Translations under genes and position numbers: made by a program
Notes under the pieces: model-generated
The model's input: only the letters and a program-made list of their open reading frames with translations
Told to the model about the DNA's origin: nothing
The model's database searches: none
Shown here: positions 1 to 9,430 of the stretch, piece after piece
Layout: each line of letters begins with the position of its first letter
Numbering within the stretch: the stretch's first letter is position 1
Assembly: GCF_900659615.1 (NCBI RefSeq)
Contig: NZ_CAACUY010000032.1
Coordinates: 1-62,748, forward strand
DNA: 62,748 nucleotides
Source of the DNA: Actinomadura fibrosa
Lineage (GTDB): Bacteria > Actinomycetota > Actinomycetes > Streptosporangiales > Streptosporangiaceae
Direction of reading: 5' to 3'

Positions 1-732
1 GCGGTGGGGTGGGGGCTGCCGCCGCCCCGCACCCGGGCGCACCGCGACGGCGGCGCCCCGCCGCCCGACCCGACCCGGCCGTCCCGCACCGCGGGGGGCT
101 CGGGCTCCCGCTGGTCCGCCAACCGCGCCCTCCTCGGCGTCGCGGCCGCCGCCCTCACGGTCATCGTCGGCCTCGGCGCCTGGGCGCTGGCCGACAACGG
201 CTCGGACGGCGACAAGGGCGGCACCGGCGCCGTCGACCCGACCAAGAAGTCGCCGTCGCCGAACCCGTCCGCCAGCCTGACCACGCTGAAGATCGACAGC
301 GCGCAGGGCGTCGACCCCGTCGGGCAGGACAGCGGCAAGGGCCCGGCGAAGGGCCGCGCCGCCATCGACGGCAGCACCGCGACCACCTGGAACACCTCGC
401 ACTACGCCTCCCCCGACTTCGGGCGCCTCAAGAGCGGCGTCGGCCTGCTCCTCGACCTGGGCCGCCCCGCGTCGGTCGCCGAGATCAAGGCGCAGATCCC
501 GATGACGGCCGGAGCAACGATCCAGCTGAAGGCGGGCGACTCCGCCGACGTGAACGCGCTGTCCAAGCTCGACACGGTCACGACGTCCGGCGGCGGTCAG
601 GTCCTCTTCCGCCTGAGCAGGCCGGCGAAGGCGCGGTACGTGATGCTGTGGTTCACCAAGCTCTCCAACGGTTCCGACGGCCAGTTGCGGGCCGAGGTCA
701 GCGAGGTCTCCATCCGGGGCACGGCGTCCTGA
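1..732 (+). CDS. C-terminal part of a membrane protein with a discoidin-like outer domain (5' truncated)
   Basis: The reading frame is open to the left edge, so only the last 243 codons are present. A Pro/Arg-rich stretch is followed by one membrane segment (window residues about 43-64, rich in Leu/Ala/Val) and then a Ser/Pro linker and an extracellular beta-type domain. That domain has the AIDGS...TTW pattern of F5/8-type (discoidin) carbohydrate-binding modules. In actinomycetes the gene just upstream of sigM is usually a kinase-like protein of this build that follows murJ, so I read this as the tail of that gene. The kinase-like part itself is not visible here. Confidence 0.7.
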   Translation, partial: AVGWGLPPPRTRAHRDGGAPPPDPTRPSRTAGGSGSRWSANRALLGVAAAALTVIVGLGAWALADNGSDGDKGGTGAVDPTKKSPSPNPSASLTTLKIDSAQGVDPVGQDSGKGPAKGRAAIDGSTATTWNTSHYASPDFGRLKSGVGLLLDLGRPASVAEIKAQIPMTAGATIQLKAGDSADVNALSKLDTVTTSGGGQVLFRLSRPAKARYVMLWFTKLSNGSDGQLRAEVSEVSIRGTAS

Positions 733-964
733 CCGCCCGCACGCGCGGGCACGGGCGAGCTCCCCTTCCGGGGACGGTCACCCTTTCCTCACAAGGCATC
801 ACGCGGAGGTCATGGGCTGTGACGTCGGTCGGCGCTTGTCGGTATCGTTCCTGTGAGCAGAATGTCCCCTCCCCCCAGGATCCCGTGGTGTCTTCCCCAG
901 CAGGTGCGGCCGGTCGCGGGCGTCCGGCGTCGCCCGGGCGTCCCGTACGAGAAGGCGATCGCTT

Positions 965-1585
965 ATGACATCGCTGAGCATGCGCGCGGACGAGGTCTCC
1001 GACAAGGAGCTCCTCGCCCGGCACGCCCAGGGGGACCCGCACGCCTTCGCCGAGCTGGTGCACCGGCACCGCGACCGCATGTGGGCGGTCGCGCTGCGCA
1101 CCCTCGGCGACCCTGAGGAGGCCGCGGACGCGCTCCAGGACGCCTGCCTCTCGGCGTTCCGCGCCGCCGGGCGGTTCCGCGGCGACGCGGCCGTCACCAC
1201 CTGGCTGCACCGCATCGTGGTCAACGCCTGCCTGGACCGGATCCGCCGCAAGTCCGTGCGCCCCGCCACGCCGATGGGCGACGACGCGACGTTCGACGCG
1301 GTCGCGCCGAAGATGCCCGACCCGACCGACGCGCACGGCGTCTCCCTCGACGTCCACACGGCCCTGCTGCAACTGCCGTTCGAGCAGCGCGCGGCGCTGG
1401 TCCTCGTCGACATGATGGGGTACTCGGTCGACGACGCCGCGCAGGTCCTGGAGGTCCCGCCCGGGACGATCAAGAGCCGCTGCGCCCGCGGGCGGGCGAG
1501 GCTCGCGCCCCTTCTCGTCCAGCACCGGAACCGACGCGACCCCAGGAACGTCGGAGGTGTGGAAGGAGGTGGCATGCCCAGATGA
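965..1585 (+). CDS. sigM: ECF RNA polymerase sigma factor, SigM type
   Basis: A 206-residue extracytoplasmic-function sigma factor. Region 2 (about residues 25-95) includes the ALQDACLSAFR helix and the WLHRIVVNACLD core-binding helix. Region 4 (about 135-190) includes the VPPGTIKSRCARGR recognition helix. It should redirect RNA polymerase to stress promoters and be held inactive by the next gene product. The stop overlaps the start of the anti-sigma gene by four bases (ATGA), so the two are translationally coupled. The position between the kinase-like gene and trxBA matches actinobacterial sigM. Start ATG follows an AGAAGG element about nine bases upstream. Confidence 0.92.
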   Translation: MTSLSMRADEVSDKELLARHAQGDPHAFAELVHRHRDRMWAVALRTLGDPEEAADALQDACLSAFRAAGRFRGDAAVTTWLHRIVVNACLDRIRRKSVRPATPMGDDATFDAVAPKMPDPTDAHGVSLDVHTALLQLPFEQRAALVLVDMMGYSVDDAAQVLEVPPGTIKSRCARGRARLAPLLVQHRNRRDPRNVGGVEGGGMPR

Positions 1586-2361
1586 ACCCCGCGCACCTTG
1601 ACTACGACATCCTGGCCGACCTGGCCGAAGGACTGCTCGAAGACGACCGAGCCGCCTCCGTCAACGCGCACCTCGACACCTGCGCCGAATGCCGGGACCG
1701 CTCCGCCGACCTTGCGGACGTCTCCCGGATCCTGGCGGAGGCCCCCGTCCCGTCCATGCCCGCGGAACTGGCCGAGCGCATCGACACCGCCATCGCGGCG
1801 GAGTCGCTGAACAACGCCACCGTCGTCAGCATGGAGCAGCGGCGCGGAAGGCGGCATTGGCGGATACTGTCGGCCGCCGCGGCGGCGGTGGTCGTGCTCG
1901 GCGGCGGAACGGTGGTCGGCAAGATCGCCCTGGACGGATCGGACGGCGGCGACCACCAGAGCGCCGCCCGCAGCCCCGTCCAGGACGCCGAGAAGGACCG
2001 CGGCGCCTCGGCGCAGGGGGCGGCCCCGCCGTCGAACCGCGCGATGAGCTCGCCGTCCTACACCGTCTCCCACAGCGGCACCGACTACCGCGCCGGAACG
2101 CTCCCGAGCCAGGTCGAGAAGCTGCTCGGCACCGGCACGGCGCCGAGGGCCGACGGCATCGCGCCCGACCCGCGGCTCACCGACTGCGTCGCCGGCGTCA
2201 CCCACGGGCGGACGCCGCAGCTCGTCGACCAGGCCACGTTCGAGGGACGGCAGGCGACCGTGATCGCCGTCCGGGGCGGCCCCAAGAGCTGGAACGTCTG
2301 GGTCGTCGGCCCCGACTGCACCGCGCAGGACCCCCACCTGCTCACCGAAGCGAAAGCCTGA
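1582..2361 (+). CDS. Zinc-binding transmembrane anti-sigma factor
   Basis: A 259-residue partner of SigM. The N-terminal anti-sigma domain carries the zinc triad H30-x3-C34-x2-C37. One membrane helix lies near residues 95-114, followed by an extracytoplasmic Ser/Pro-rich and globular tail. The family binds its sigma factor in the cytoplasm and releases it on an envelope or redox signal. A strong ribosome site (GGAAGGAGG, 1561-1569) lies inside the end of sigM. The gene runs into a perfect hairpin terminator at 2406-2440. Assignment as the SigM anti-sigma rests on operon context. Confidence 0.88.
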   Translation: MNPAHLDYDILADLAEGLLEDDRAASVNAHLDTCAECRDRSADLADVSRILAEAPVPSMPAELAERIDTAIAAESLNNATVVSMEQRRGRRHWRILSAAAAAVVVLGGGTVVGKIALDGSDGGDHQSAARSPVQDAEKDRGASAQGAAPPSNRAMSSPSYTVSHSGTDYRAGTLPSQVEKLLGTGTAPRADGIAPDPRLTDCVAGVTHGRTPQLVDQATFEGRQATVIAVRGGPKSWNVWVVGPDCTAQDPHLLTEAKA

Positions 2362-2405
2362 CCCTAGTCGCCGCCGGGCGCGCCCGGCGGAGGCTCGGTC
2401 CGACC

Positions 2406-2440
2406 AGAAGGCCATGGACGATCGCCGTCCATGGCCTTCT
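2406..2440. terminator. Bidirectional hairpin terminator
   Basis: A perfect 15-bp stem (2406-2420 with 2426-2440) closes a 5-nt loop between the convergent anti-sigma gene and the dienelactone hydrolase gene. It probably ends transcription from both sides. Confidence 0.85.
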
Positions 2441-2448
2441 GCGTCCCT

Positions 2449-3021
2449 TCAGAGGGTGCCCAGGAAGTCCAGGGCGATCGCCCAGGCCCGCTCCGCCGAC
2501 TCGGGCTCGTAGTCCGGCAGGTCCGGGTCGGTGAACAGGTGCCCGGCGCCGCGGTACCGGAACACCTCCACGTCCGCGCCGGCCTTCCGCATGCGCAGGT
2601 ACCAGGCGTTCACCCAGTCGACCGGCTCGAACGTGTCCGGATCGGCGACGTGGAGCTGCACCGGGATGTCGGTGGACGCGTCGTCCGCGATGTCGGACGT
2701 CCCGTGCATCAGCAGCAGCCCCAGCGCCTTGTCGTCCGCCAACGCCAGCGTCTGCGCGATCGCGCCGCCGAGCGAGAACCCCGCGTACACCAGCCCGCCT
2801 TCGGCCGTCAGCGGCGCGGCCACCGCGACCGCGCGCCGCAGCAGCTCGTCCCGGCCGATCTCCTCCTTGATCTCGATGCCCTCCTCCGCCGTGCCGGCGG
2901 TGCGCCCGCCGTACAGGTCCGGGACGTGGACCTCGTGCCCCGCCGCGCGGAGCCGGTCCGCGGCCTGGTGGACGGCGGGACGCAGCCCGTACATCGAGTG
3001 CAGAAGCAGAATCTTGGCCAT
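2449..3021 (-). CDS. Dienelactone hydrolase family protein
   Basis: A 190-residue alpha/beta-hydrolase of the compact dienelactone-hydrolase type. The nucleophile elbow is GFSLGG with Ser83, not the Cys of true dienelactone hydrolases. Asp127 (ADPD) and His161 (GAGH) complete a plausible triad. The natural ester or lactone substrate cannot be told from sequence. I start it at the ATG that gives MAKILLLHS, where the beta strand begins. The longer upstream reading frame has no family-like sequence. A TAAGGT -10-like element lies only a few bases upstream, so the leader may be very short. It faces the anti-sigma gene and shares its terminator. Confidence 0.85.
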   Translation of the reverse strand: MAKILLLHSMYGLRPAVHQAADRLRAAGHEVHVPDLYGGRTAGTAEEGIEIKEEIGRDELLRRAVAVAAPLTAEGGLVYAGFSLGGAIAQTLALADDKALGLLLMHGTSDIADDASTDIPVQLHVADPDTFEPVDWVNAWYLRMRKAGADVEVFRYRGAGHLFTDPDLPDYEPESAERAWAIALDFLGTL

Positions 3022-3076
3022 GGCGGCAACCTTAGCCAGACTCCCGGGGCAGGTCGGGGGGCCGCCGGAGCGCCCC

Positions 3077-3104
3077 GGGAATCCTCTGGCCCTAGGATCG
3101 GTTG
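3077..3104 (+). promoter_or_regulatory. SigR-type promoter of trxBA
   Basis: GGGAAT at 3077-3082, an 18-base spacer, then GTTG at 3101-3104. This is the consensus for the thiol-stress sigma factor SigR (SigH in mycobacteria), which drives trxBA in Streptomyces. It lies 138 bases before the trxB start and predicts induction by disulfide stress. Confidence 0.82.
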
Positions 3105-3241
3105 ACGCGACTGGCAAGCCCGGTCGTGCCGGGACGGGCACCGCACCGGACAGGACACGGGCGGGAGATGCGGTGGCCGGACGCCGCGGCGGCCACGACA
3201 AGACGTCCGGCACCACGGCCAACGAGGAGAGGCGCAGAACA

Positions 3242-4219
3242 GTGAGCGACGTCCGCAACGTCATCGTCATCGGATCGGGCCCCGCGGGCTACACGGCCGC
3301 GATCTACGCGGCCCGCGGCGACCTGAGGCCGCTGGTGTTCGAGGGTTCGGTGACCGCCGGCGGTGCGCTGATGAACACCACCGACGTCGAGAACTTCCCC
3401 GGCTTCCCGGACGGCGTCATGGGCCCCGACCTCATGGACAACCTGCGCAAGCAGGCCGAGCGGTTCGGCGCCGAGCTGATCACCGACGACGTCACCGAGG
3501 TCGACCTGACCGCCGACCCCAAGGTCGTCAAGGTCGGCGACGAGACCTACCTCGCCCGCGCCGTGATCGTCGCGACCGGCTCCGGCTACCGCGAGCTCGG
3601 CCTGGAGAACGAGAAGCGCCTGTCCGGACGCGGCGTCTCCTGGTGCGCGACGTGCGACGGCTTCTTCTTCCGCGACCAGGACATCGCCGTCGTCGGCGGC
3701 GGCGACACCGCGATGGAGGAGGCGATCTTCCTGACGAAGTTCGCCCGCTCCGTCACCGTCGTGCACCGCCGGAGCGAGCTCCGCGCGTCCAAGATCATGC
3801 AGGACCGGGCGTTCGCCAACGAGAAGATCCGGTTCCTGTGGGACAGCGAGGTCGTCGAGGTCCACGGCGAGGACCGCGTCACCGGCGTCCAGATCCGCAA
3901 CGTCCGCACCGGCGCGGAGACCCCGCTGGAGATCACCGGCCTGTTCATCGCGATCGGCCACGACCCGCGCAGCGAGCTGTTCGCCGGCCAGCTCGAAGCC
4001 GACCCGGACGGCTACCTGCTCGTCGACGCCCCGACCACCCGGACGAAGATCCCCGGCGTGTTCGCCTGCGGCGACGTGGTCGACCACATCTACCGGCAGG
4101 CCATCACCGCCGCGGCCAGCGGCTGCTCGGCCGCCATCGACGCCGAGCGCTGGCTCCAGGACCAGGGCGCCGCGGAGACCGTGCCGCAGCCCGCCGCCGA
4201 GACCGCGCCGCAGCGCTGA
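3242..4219 (+). CDS. trxB: Thioredoxin reductase
   Basis: A 325-residue low-molecular-weight thioredoxin reductase, a cytosolic flavoprotein that reduces thioredoxin with NADPH. The FAD loop GSGPAG is at residues 9-14. The redox pair is CATC (Cys135, Cys138). GGGDTA (about 153-158) belongs to the NADPH domain, and a second FAD motif with CGD is near the C-terminus. The start is GTG, chosen because it puts the FAD loop at the usual distance and has GAGGAG about 13 bases upstream. It is followed by trxA 53 bases downstream and preceded by a SigR-type promoter. Confidence 0.97.
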   Translation: MSDVRNVIVIGSGPAGYTAAIYAARGDLRPLVFEGSVTAGGALMNTTDVENFPGFPDGVMGPDLMDNLRKQAERFGAELITDDVTEVDLTADPKVVKVGDETYLARAVIVATGSGYRELGLENEKRLSGRGVSWCATCDGFFFRDQDIAVVGGGDTAMEEAIFLTKFARSVTVVHRRSELRASKIMQDRAFANEKIRFLWDSEVVEVHGEDRVTGVQIRNVRTGAETPLEITGLFIAIGHDPRSELFAGQLEADPDGYLLVDAPTTRTKIPGVFACGDVVDHIYRQAITAAASGCSAAIDAERWLQDQGAAETVPQPAAETAPQR

Positions 4220-4272
4220 CGCCTCCCGCCGGGGCGGGAACCCGTCCCGGACGCGATGAACGAAGGAGAACC

Positions 4273-4587
4273 ATGAAAGCCGTGACCGACGCCGACTTCG
4301 AGGTCGAGGTCCTCAAGAGCGACAAGCCCGTCCTCGTCGACTTCTGGGCCGAGTGGTGCGGGCCGTGCCGGATGGTGGCGCCGATCCTGGAGGAGATCTC
4401 CAAGGAGCACGGCGACAAGATCGAGATCGTCAAGCTGGACATCGACCGGAACCCGAAGGTGCCCGCCGAGTACGGCGTCCTGCAGATCCCGACGCTGAAC
4501 GTCTACAAGGACGGGCAGGTCGTCAAGCAGATCATGGGCGCCAAGCCGAAGGCCGCGCTGCTCCGCGACCTCGCCGAGTTCCTCTGA
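4273..4587 (+). CDS. trxA: Thioredoxin
   Basis: A 104-residue classical thioredoxin, a cytosolic disulfide reductase recycled by TrxB. The active site is WCGPC with Cys29 and Cys32, and the cis-proline is Pro73 in QIPT. The whole length is a single thioredoxin fold without signal peptide. AAGGAGA lies seven bases before the ATG. Co-transcription with trxB is likely given the 53-base gap, and a perfect terminator follows 14 bases after the stop. Confidence 0.97.
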   Translation: MKAVTDADFEVEVLKSDKPVLVDFWAEWCGPCRMVAPILEEISKEHGDKIEIVKLDIDRNPKVPAEYGVLQIPTLNVYKDGQVVKQIMGAKPKAALLRDLAEFL

Positions 4588-4601
4588 TCCCTCGGGAACG
4601 C

Positions 4602-4637
4602 GTGTGGCCCGCACTCCACCCGGAGTGCGGGCCACAC
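4602..4637. terminator. Terminator of trxBA, shared with the GNAT gene
   Basis: A perfect 16-bp stem (4602-4617 with 4622-4637) with a 4-nt loop sits between the convergent trxA and acetyltransferase genes. Confidence 0.88.
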
Positions 4638-4660
4638 CTGCGAGAGGGCCTCAGGACGCC

Positions 4661-5278
4661 TCAGACGGGCCGGAGCGCCCCTTCAGGAGTCATGGAGCCC
4701 AGGAGCCTTTCCAACGCCACCTCGACGTCCTCACGCCACGACAGAGCCGACTTCAGCTCCAGCCGCAGCCGCGGGTACCGGTGATGCGGCCGGACGGTCT
4801 TGAACCCCACCGAGAGCAGGTAGTCGGCCGGCACCATGCAGCCGCCCTCCTCGCCCTTCAGGTCCCCGAACGCCTCGATGGCCTTCACGGTGCGCCGCGT
4901 CAGGTCCTTCGCGACCCCCTGCACGAGCATCCGGCCCAGCCCGCCGCCCGCGAACTCCGGCAGGATGTGCGCCGTCATCAGCAGGACGGCGTCCGCGCTC
5001 ACCGGGCTCGTCGGGAACGCCACCGACCGCGGCACGTACAGCGGCGGCGCGTACAGCACGAACCCCGCCGGGACGTTGTCGACATAAACGATCTTGCCGC
5101 AGCTGCCCCATTCGAGCAGCGTCGAGGAGATCCACGCCTCCTTCTCCAGGGCCGAGTCGCCGCTCTCCTGCGCCCGCTCCCGGCTCACCGGATCCAGCTC
5201 CCAGAACACGCAGCCCCGGCACCGCCGCGGCAGATCGTCCAGATTGTCCAGCGTGATGTTGACGAGACGACGCGACAC
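4661..5278 (-). CDS. GNAT-family N-acetyltransferase
   Basis: A 205-residue protein with a GCN5-related fold. The acetyl-CoA loop is seen around EFAGGGLGRMLVQG, preceded by a strand carrying the ADAVLLMTAHILP region. An early cluster of cysteines (RRCRGCVFWELDP) is typical of this conserved actinobacterial group found beside trxA and parB. The acceptor substrate is unknown. The start is the GTG giving VSRRLVNITLDNL, with AGGGGG about nine bases upstream. Sequence before that start is low-complexity. It is convergent with trxA. Confidence 0.82.
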   Translation of the reverse strand: MSRRLVNITLDNLDDLPRRCRGCVFWELDPVSRERAQESGDSALEKEAWISSTLLEWGSCGKIVYVDNVPAGFVLYAPPLYVPRSVAFPTSPVSADAVLLMTAHILPEFAGGGLGRMLVQGVAKDLTRRTVKAIEAFGDLKGEEGGCMVPADYLLSVGFKTVRPHHRYPRLRLELKSALSWREDVEVALERLLGSMTPEGALRPV

Positions 5279-5576
5279 CGGGTCGGCACCCCCTGCTGTG
5301 CGATCCTCGCCCGCCGGCCGGAGCCCGGACCACGCGCCTTCCGTACCGGGCTCGTCGGGCAGGGCGCCTCTCCATGGAAAGTTCCCGGCAACAATCCGGG
5401 ACACTCGGGCATCGTATCGGACAGGAGATCCACCACCCGCGCGGCTCGCCACGGCGGTACCCGGATCCGACCGGACCGGGGGTTCGCCGGATCACCCGCT
5501 CCCCGATGCCGTAGTTTGCAGGGCAGGCCAAGCCCGGAACGCAGGCGGGCCAGCGTCCCACCCTCGGAGGTGCCTC

Positions 5577-6869
5577 GTGGAACAGCACTCGCGTACAGAC
5601 GCCTACACCGACCGCTACGCCGCCCGCGCCGCCGGGATGGTGCCCTCGGAGATCCGGGCCCTGTTCGCGATGGTCGCCCGTCCCGAGATCGTCTCCCTCG
5701 CCGGCGGCGCCCCCTACGTCTCCGCGCTGCCCCTCGACGCCGTCGGCGAGATGATCGGCGAGCTCGTCGCGGGCAAGGGCGCCGAGGTCCTCCAGTACGG
5801 CTCCGCCCAGGGCGACGAGACGCTCCGCGAGCACATCTGCGAGGTCATGTCCCTCGAAGGCGTCCACGGATCCGCGGACGACGTCGTCGTCACCGTCGGC
5901 GCCCAGCAGGCCCTCGACCTCATCACCAAGATCTTCATCGACCCGGGCGACGTGATCCTCGCGGAGGCCCCCTCCTACGTCGGCGCGCTCGGCACCTTCG
6001 CCGCCTACCAGGCCGACGTCGTCCACGTCCCCCTCGACGCGGGCGGCCTCATCCCGGCCGCGCTCCGCGAGACCCTCGAACGCCTCCGCCGCGAAGGCCG
6101 CAGCGTCAAGTTCCTCTACACCGTCCCCACCTTCCAGAACCCCGCCGGCGTCACCCTCACCACCGCGCGCCGCGCCCAGATCCTCGAAATCTGCGCCGAG
6201 TACGACGTCCTCATCGTCGAGGACAACCCCTACGGCCTCCTCGGCTTCGAGGGCGAGCCCATGCGAGCCCTCCGCGCCGACGACTCCGACCGCGTCATCT
6301 ACCTCGGCTCGTTCTCCAAGACCATCGCCTCCGGCCTCCGCGTCGGCTGGGTCCTCGCCCCGCACGCCGTCCGCGCGAAACTCGTCCTCGCCGCCGAGTC
6401 GGCCATCCTCTGCCCGTCCAACTTCTCCCAGCTCGCCGTCCGCGAGTACCTCGCCACCCAGCCGTGGCGCGAGCAGATCAAGGACTTCCGCGAGCTGTAC
6501 CGCACCCGCCGCGACGCCATGCTCGACGCCCTCGACCAGCTCATGCCGGACGGCTGCACCTGGACGCGGCCCGCCGGCGGCTTCTTCGTCTGGCTGACCC
6601 TCCCCGAGGGACTCGACTCCAAGGCCATGGCCCCCCGCGCCATCGCCGAGCGCGTCGCCTACGTCCCCGGCACCGGCTTCTACGCCGACGGCGGCGGCCA
6701 CCGCCACATGCGGCTCTCCTACTGCTTCCCCGAGCCGCACCGCATCCGCGAGGGCGTCCGCCGGCTCGCGGCGGTGGTGGAGCAGGAGATCAAGCTGCGG
6801 GACACTTTCGGGGGAACCGCGCGCAGCGGCTCCGGCGGCGTCCACACTCCAGGGCCGGACGTCGTCTGA
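5577..6869 (+). CDS. PLP-dependent aminotransferase, class I/II
   Basis: A 430-residue fold-type I aminotransferase without an N-terminal HTH domain, resembling the 2-aminoadipate/LysN-like group. Visible marks are PTFQNPAG (substrate/PLP region), VEDNPYG (PLP-binding Asp) and YLGSFSKT with the Schiff-base lysine near residue 248. The C-terminal domain carries AGGFFVWL. The donor and acceptor pair cannot be fixed from sequence. Start GTG follows GGAGG six bases upstream. A parS site and a hairpin terminator lie directly behind the stop. Confidence 0.9.
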   Translation: MEQHSRTDAYTDRYAARAAGMVPSEIRALFAMVARPEIVSLAGGAPYVSALPLDAVGEMIGELVAGKGAEVLQYGSAQGDETLREHICEVMSLEGVHGSADDVVVTVGAQQALDLITKIFIDPGDVILAEAPSYVGALGTFAAYQADVVHVPLDAGGLIPAALRETLERLRREGRSVKFLYTVPTFQNPAGVTLTTARRAQILEICAEYDVLIVEDNPYGLLGFEGEPMRALRADDSDRVIYLGSFSKTIASGLRVGWVLAPHAVRAKLVLAAESAILCPSNFSQLAVREYLATQPWREQIKDFRELYRTRRDAMLDALDQLMPDGCTWTRPAGGFFVWLTLPEGLDSKAMAPRAIAERVAYVPGTGFYADGGGHRHMRLSYCFPEPHRIREGVRRLAAVVEQEIKLRDTFGGTARSGSGGVHTPGPDVV

Positions 6870-6870
6870 A

Positions 6871-6886
6871 TGTTTCACGTGAAACG
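6871..6886. promoter_or_regulatory. parS site (near-perfect)
   Basis: TGTTTCACGTGAAACG matches the 16-bp bacterial ParB-binding consensus at 15 of 16 bases, with a perfect 14-bp palindromic core at 6872-6885. It overlaps the left arm of the terminator behind the aminotransferase gene. Confidence 0.92.
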
Positions 6887-6913
6887 CGCCGGTCCCCCTG
6901 GGGCCGGCGCGTT
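6883..6913 (+). terminator. Terminator behind the aminotransferase gene
   Basis: A 10-bp perfect outer stem (6883-6892 with 6904-6913) continues, after one bulged base, into a CCCC/GGGG inner stem. Its left arm shares bases with parS. Confidence 0.75.
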
Positions 6914-6932
6914 CGTCTGAAGGGCACCAGCT

Positions 6933-7871
6933 GTGGAACTCGGGCACGTCGTCGTCCTCGCCGGAGGACTGTCCTACGAGCGCGAGGTCTCCCTCCGCTC
7001 CGGCCGCCGCGTCACCGAGGCGCTCCGCTCCCGCGACATCCCCGTCGAGCTCCGCGACGCGGACGCCACCCTCCTGGACTCCCTCACCGACGACCCCCCG
7101 GACGCCGTCTTCCCCGTCCTGCACGGCGCCGCGGGCGAGGACGGCTCCATCCGCGACGTCCTCGAACTCCTCGGCATCCCCTACGTCGGCGCCCGCCCGG
7201 ACGCCTGCCGCGTCGCCTGGGACAAGCCGACCGCCAAGTCCGTCGTCCGCCAGGCCGGCCTGAGCACTCCCGACTCCGTCGCCCTCCCCAAGGAGGTCTT
7301 CCACGACCTCGGCGCCGCGTCCGTCCTCGACCACATCGTCCGCGGACTCGGCCTCCCCCTGTTCGTCAAGCCCACCCGCGGCGGCTCCGCGCTCGGCGCG
7401 TCCGTCGTCCACGAGGCCGCCGAACTCTCCGCCGCCATGGTCGGCTGCTTCGCCTACGGCGACGCCGCCCTCGTCGAGCGCTACATCGCCGGCACCGAGG
7501 TCTCCGTCAGCGTCATCGAACGCGACGGCGTCCCCACCGCCCTCCCCGCCGTCGAAATCGTCGCCCCGAGCGGCCTCTACGACTACACCGCCCGCTACGA
7601 CGCCGGCGACACCGAGTTCATCACCCCCGCCCGCCTCACCCCCGAAGCCGCCGCCCGCGCCACCGCCGCCGCCGTCACCGCCCACCGCGCCCTGGGCCTC
7701 CGCGACCTCTCCCGCACCGACCTCATCGTCGACCCCGACGGCGACGTCCACTTCCTCGAAGTCAACGTCGCCCCCGGCATGACCGAGACCAGCCTCCTCC
7801 CCCGCGCCATCAGCGTCGCCGGCCTAGACCTAGGCGAAGTAGCCCAATCCCTACTACTAGCCCGCCTCTAA
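6933..7871 (+). CDS. ddl: D-alanine--D-alanine ligase family protein
   Basis: A 312-residue ATP-grasp ligase that joins two D-alanines for peptidoglycan precursor synthesis in the cytosol. Visible are the N-terminal glycine loop (GGLSYEREVSLRSG), HGAAGEDG, the ATP-grasp strand LFVKPTRGGSALGAS, and the metal-binding end EVNVAPGMTETSLLP. The length is slightly short for the family. The start is GTG, 20 bases behind the aminotransferase terminator. Whether this is the main Ddl or a second, specialised ligase (for example D-Ala-D-Xaa) cannot be decided without the rest of the genome. Confidence 0.85.
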   Translation: MELGHVVVLAGGLSYEREVSLRSGRRVTEALRSRDIPVELRDADATLLDSLTDDPPDAVFPVLHGAAGEDGSIRDVLELLGIPYVGARPDACRVAWDKPTAKSVVRQAGLSTPDSVALPKEVFHDLGAASVLDHIVRGLGLPLFVKPTRGGSALGASVVHEAAELSAAMVGCFAYGDAALVERYIAGTEVSVSVIERDGVPTALPAVEIVAPSGLYDYTARYDAGDTEFITPARLTPEAAARATAAAVTAHRALGLRDLSRTDLIVDPDGDVHFLEVNVAPGMTETSLLPRAISVAGLDLGEVAQSLLLARL

Positions 7872-9154
7872 CCCACCCCAAGCCCCCAACAACACCCCCT
7901 GGGCACCTCAAGCGTGAGCGCGGCGACCATGGGAGCAACGACCGGCACGGACGGAGGCCCGGCGCGTAGACGCGCCATGAGCCACAGGTGCGGCGTCCGG
8001 GGCTTCGGGGACGCGATGGGGCACAGTAATGGACGCGTGGCGGCTCGCGCGTTACGCGGACCCGCAAGCGGACGAGCGCCCAGCAACACGGCGGGCGCGG
8101 GAAAGCGGCGCGACGCTGCGGCCGCGTGCCGCTGCGGCGGGCACACGGGCTGACCGGCACGGCACCTGGACGCGCAGAACCGGCACAGCAAGCGAATGCG
8201 CGTCCGCCCAGTAGTACGCGAGCGGCACCCGCAGTGCGACGGCACGGCGATGTGGCGGCACACGGACAGTCGACGCGCCACATGGACGCGCACTGGCCAC
8301 GGTCACTCAGGCACCGCGGCATGGCAGGCAGCGACCGGCGGTGCGACAGCGCGGCAGGCGAAGCGCGACGGCGAAGCGGGCAGGGAGCGCGACCGCGTGG
8401 TGGCGAAGGAGCACGGCAGTACGGCGCAGGACACGTGCTGCACCGGGCCGAGGCGGTGCGCATAAGGCGGTCAACACGGCAGATGAACCCGAGCTGGGCG
8501 GGTGAAGGTCTCGATGCCGTACAGCATGTGGTCGAGGGAGGTGGCGTGCGCCAACGTGGCAGCGCGACGGGCAAGCGCGGAATGGACGCGCGCTGTGGGT
8601 ACGCAAAGGTGGCTCACGCGGCATGTGGGCGTCCGGCGGGCGTGATGACGGGACGCTGTGGCGGACGAGCGCGTGACAGTACGGCGCGGACGCGTGCAGC
8701 GGTACGGCTCGGGAGCAAGCCTGAAGCGGTCGGTCGGCGTGTGAACGCCAAGCAGTGCAGCGGGCGGGGCACGGCAGCGCGGAGTCGGGGAGCGTCGCGA
8801 CGATACCGCGATGACGGTAGGTGGTACGTGGCGGCGCGGTGGTGCAGTGCACAAGCACCCCTTCGGTGCAATGGCCCGAGCCGTGAGGTGCGTCCAAAAC
8901 GAGCGGTGCGGTGTATCCGGCCGATGGGGGCGTGATTACGGCAGCTGGTCAGCAAGCAGCGGTGTGGCGAGTGACGGCCGACGGTGTGATGGCGTGGGCG
9001 CGGCTGAGCAGTTGGTGTGGCTTATGGGGCCGCGAGGGGTAGCGAGCGTTGGAGCTTGGGGACGGCGATTCGGTGCTTCCGCGTGTCCTTGTGAGCCCTG
9101 CACCGTGACGCCGTCCGCCGCATCGCCGGTGCTTGCGCAGCACGCCAGTGAGGC

Positions 9155-9170
9155 CGTTTCACGTGAAACA
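9155..9170. promoter_or_regulatory. parS site (near-perfect)
   Basis: CGTTTCACGTGAAACA keeps the full 14-bp palindromic core (9156-9169) and matches 15 of 16 consensus bases. It is inside the non-coding repeat region upstream of parB. Confidence 0.92.
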
Positions 9171-9252
9171 GCGAACGTGGCCCGGTGATCGTGGCGCGGT
9201 GCTCGCCTCTCAGCGGCCTTGATGCCGTTCGAGGCGGCCCCTCGCAGGACGA

Positions 9253-9268
9253 GGTTCCACGTGAAACA
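9253..9268. promoter_or_regulatory. Degenerate parS-like site
   Basis: GGTTCCACGTGAAACA differs from the parS core by one base (T to C in the left arm). It lies 98 bp from the preceding site. Confidence 0.7.
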
Positions 9269-9414
9269 TAGGCCGGACACGGCAGCCGAGCACACCCTTC
9301 AGATGAACTTCAGGGGGCGGTAGGCCCAGTCCAACGTTGCCTGGCCTTGCTTGTGTTGGGCGTCGGTTGACGCCTGGCTCATCGGCGGTTGGCCTGAGAA
9401 GTCGCCGCTGGCGA

Positions 9415-9430
9415 TGTTTCACGGGAAACG
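9415..9430. promoter_or_regulatory. Degenerate parS-like site
   Basis: TGTTTCACGGGAAACG differs from the core by one base in the central CG-flanking position (T to G). It is 162 bp from the preceding degenerate copy. Confidence 0.65.

Noticed and set aside
4604..7969. 1121-codon open frame on the plus strand and a 1006-codon frame on the minus strand over the same stretch
   Set aside because: Both are Arg/Pro- or Asp/Gly-rich shadows of the GNAT, aminotransferase and ddl genes, an effect of high GC.
7914..8935. Several 60-270-codon frames on the plus strand downstream of ddl
   Set aside because: Mutually overlapping, low-complexity and without family-like motifs.
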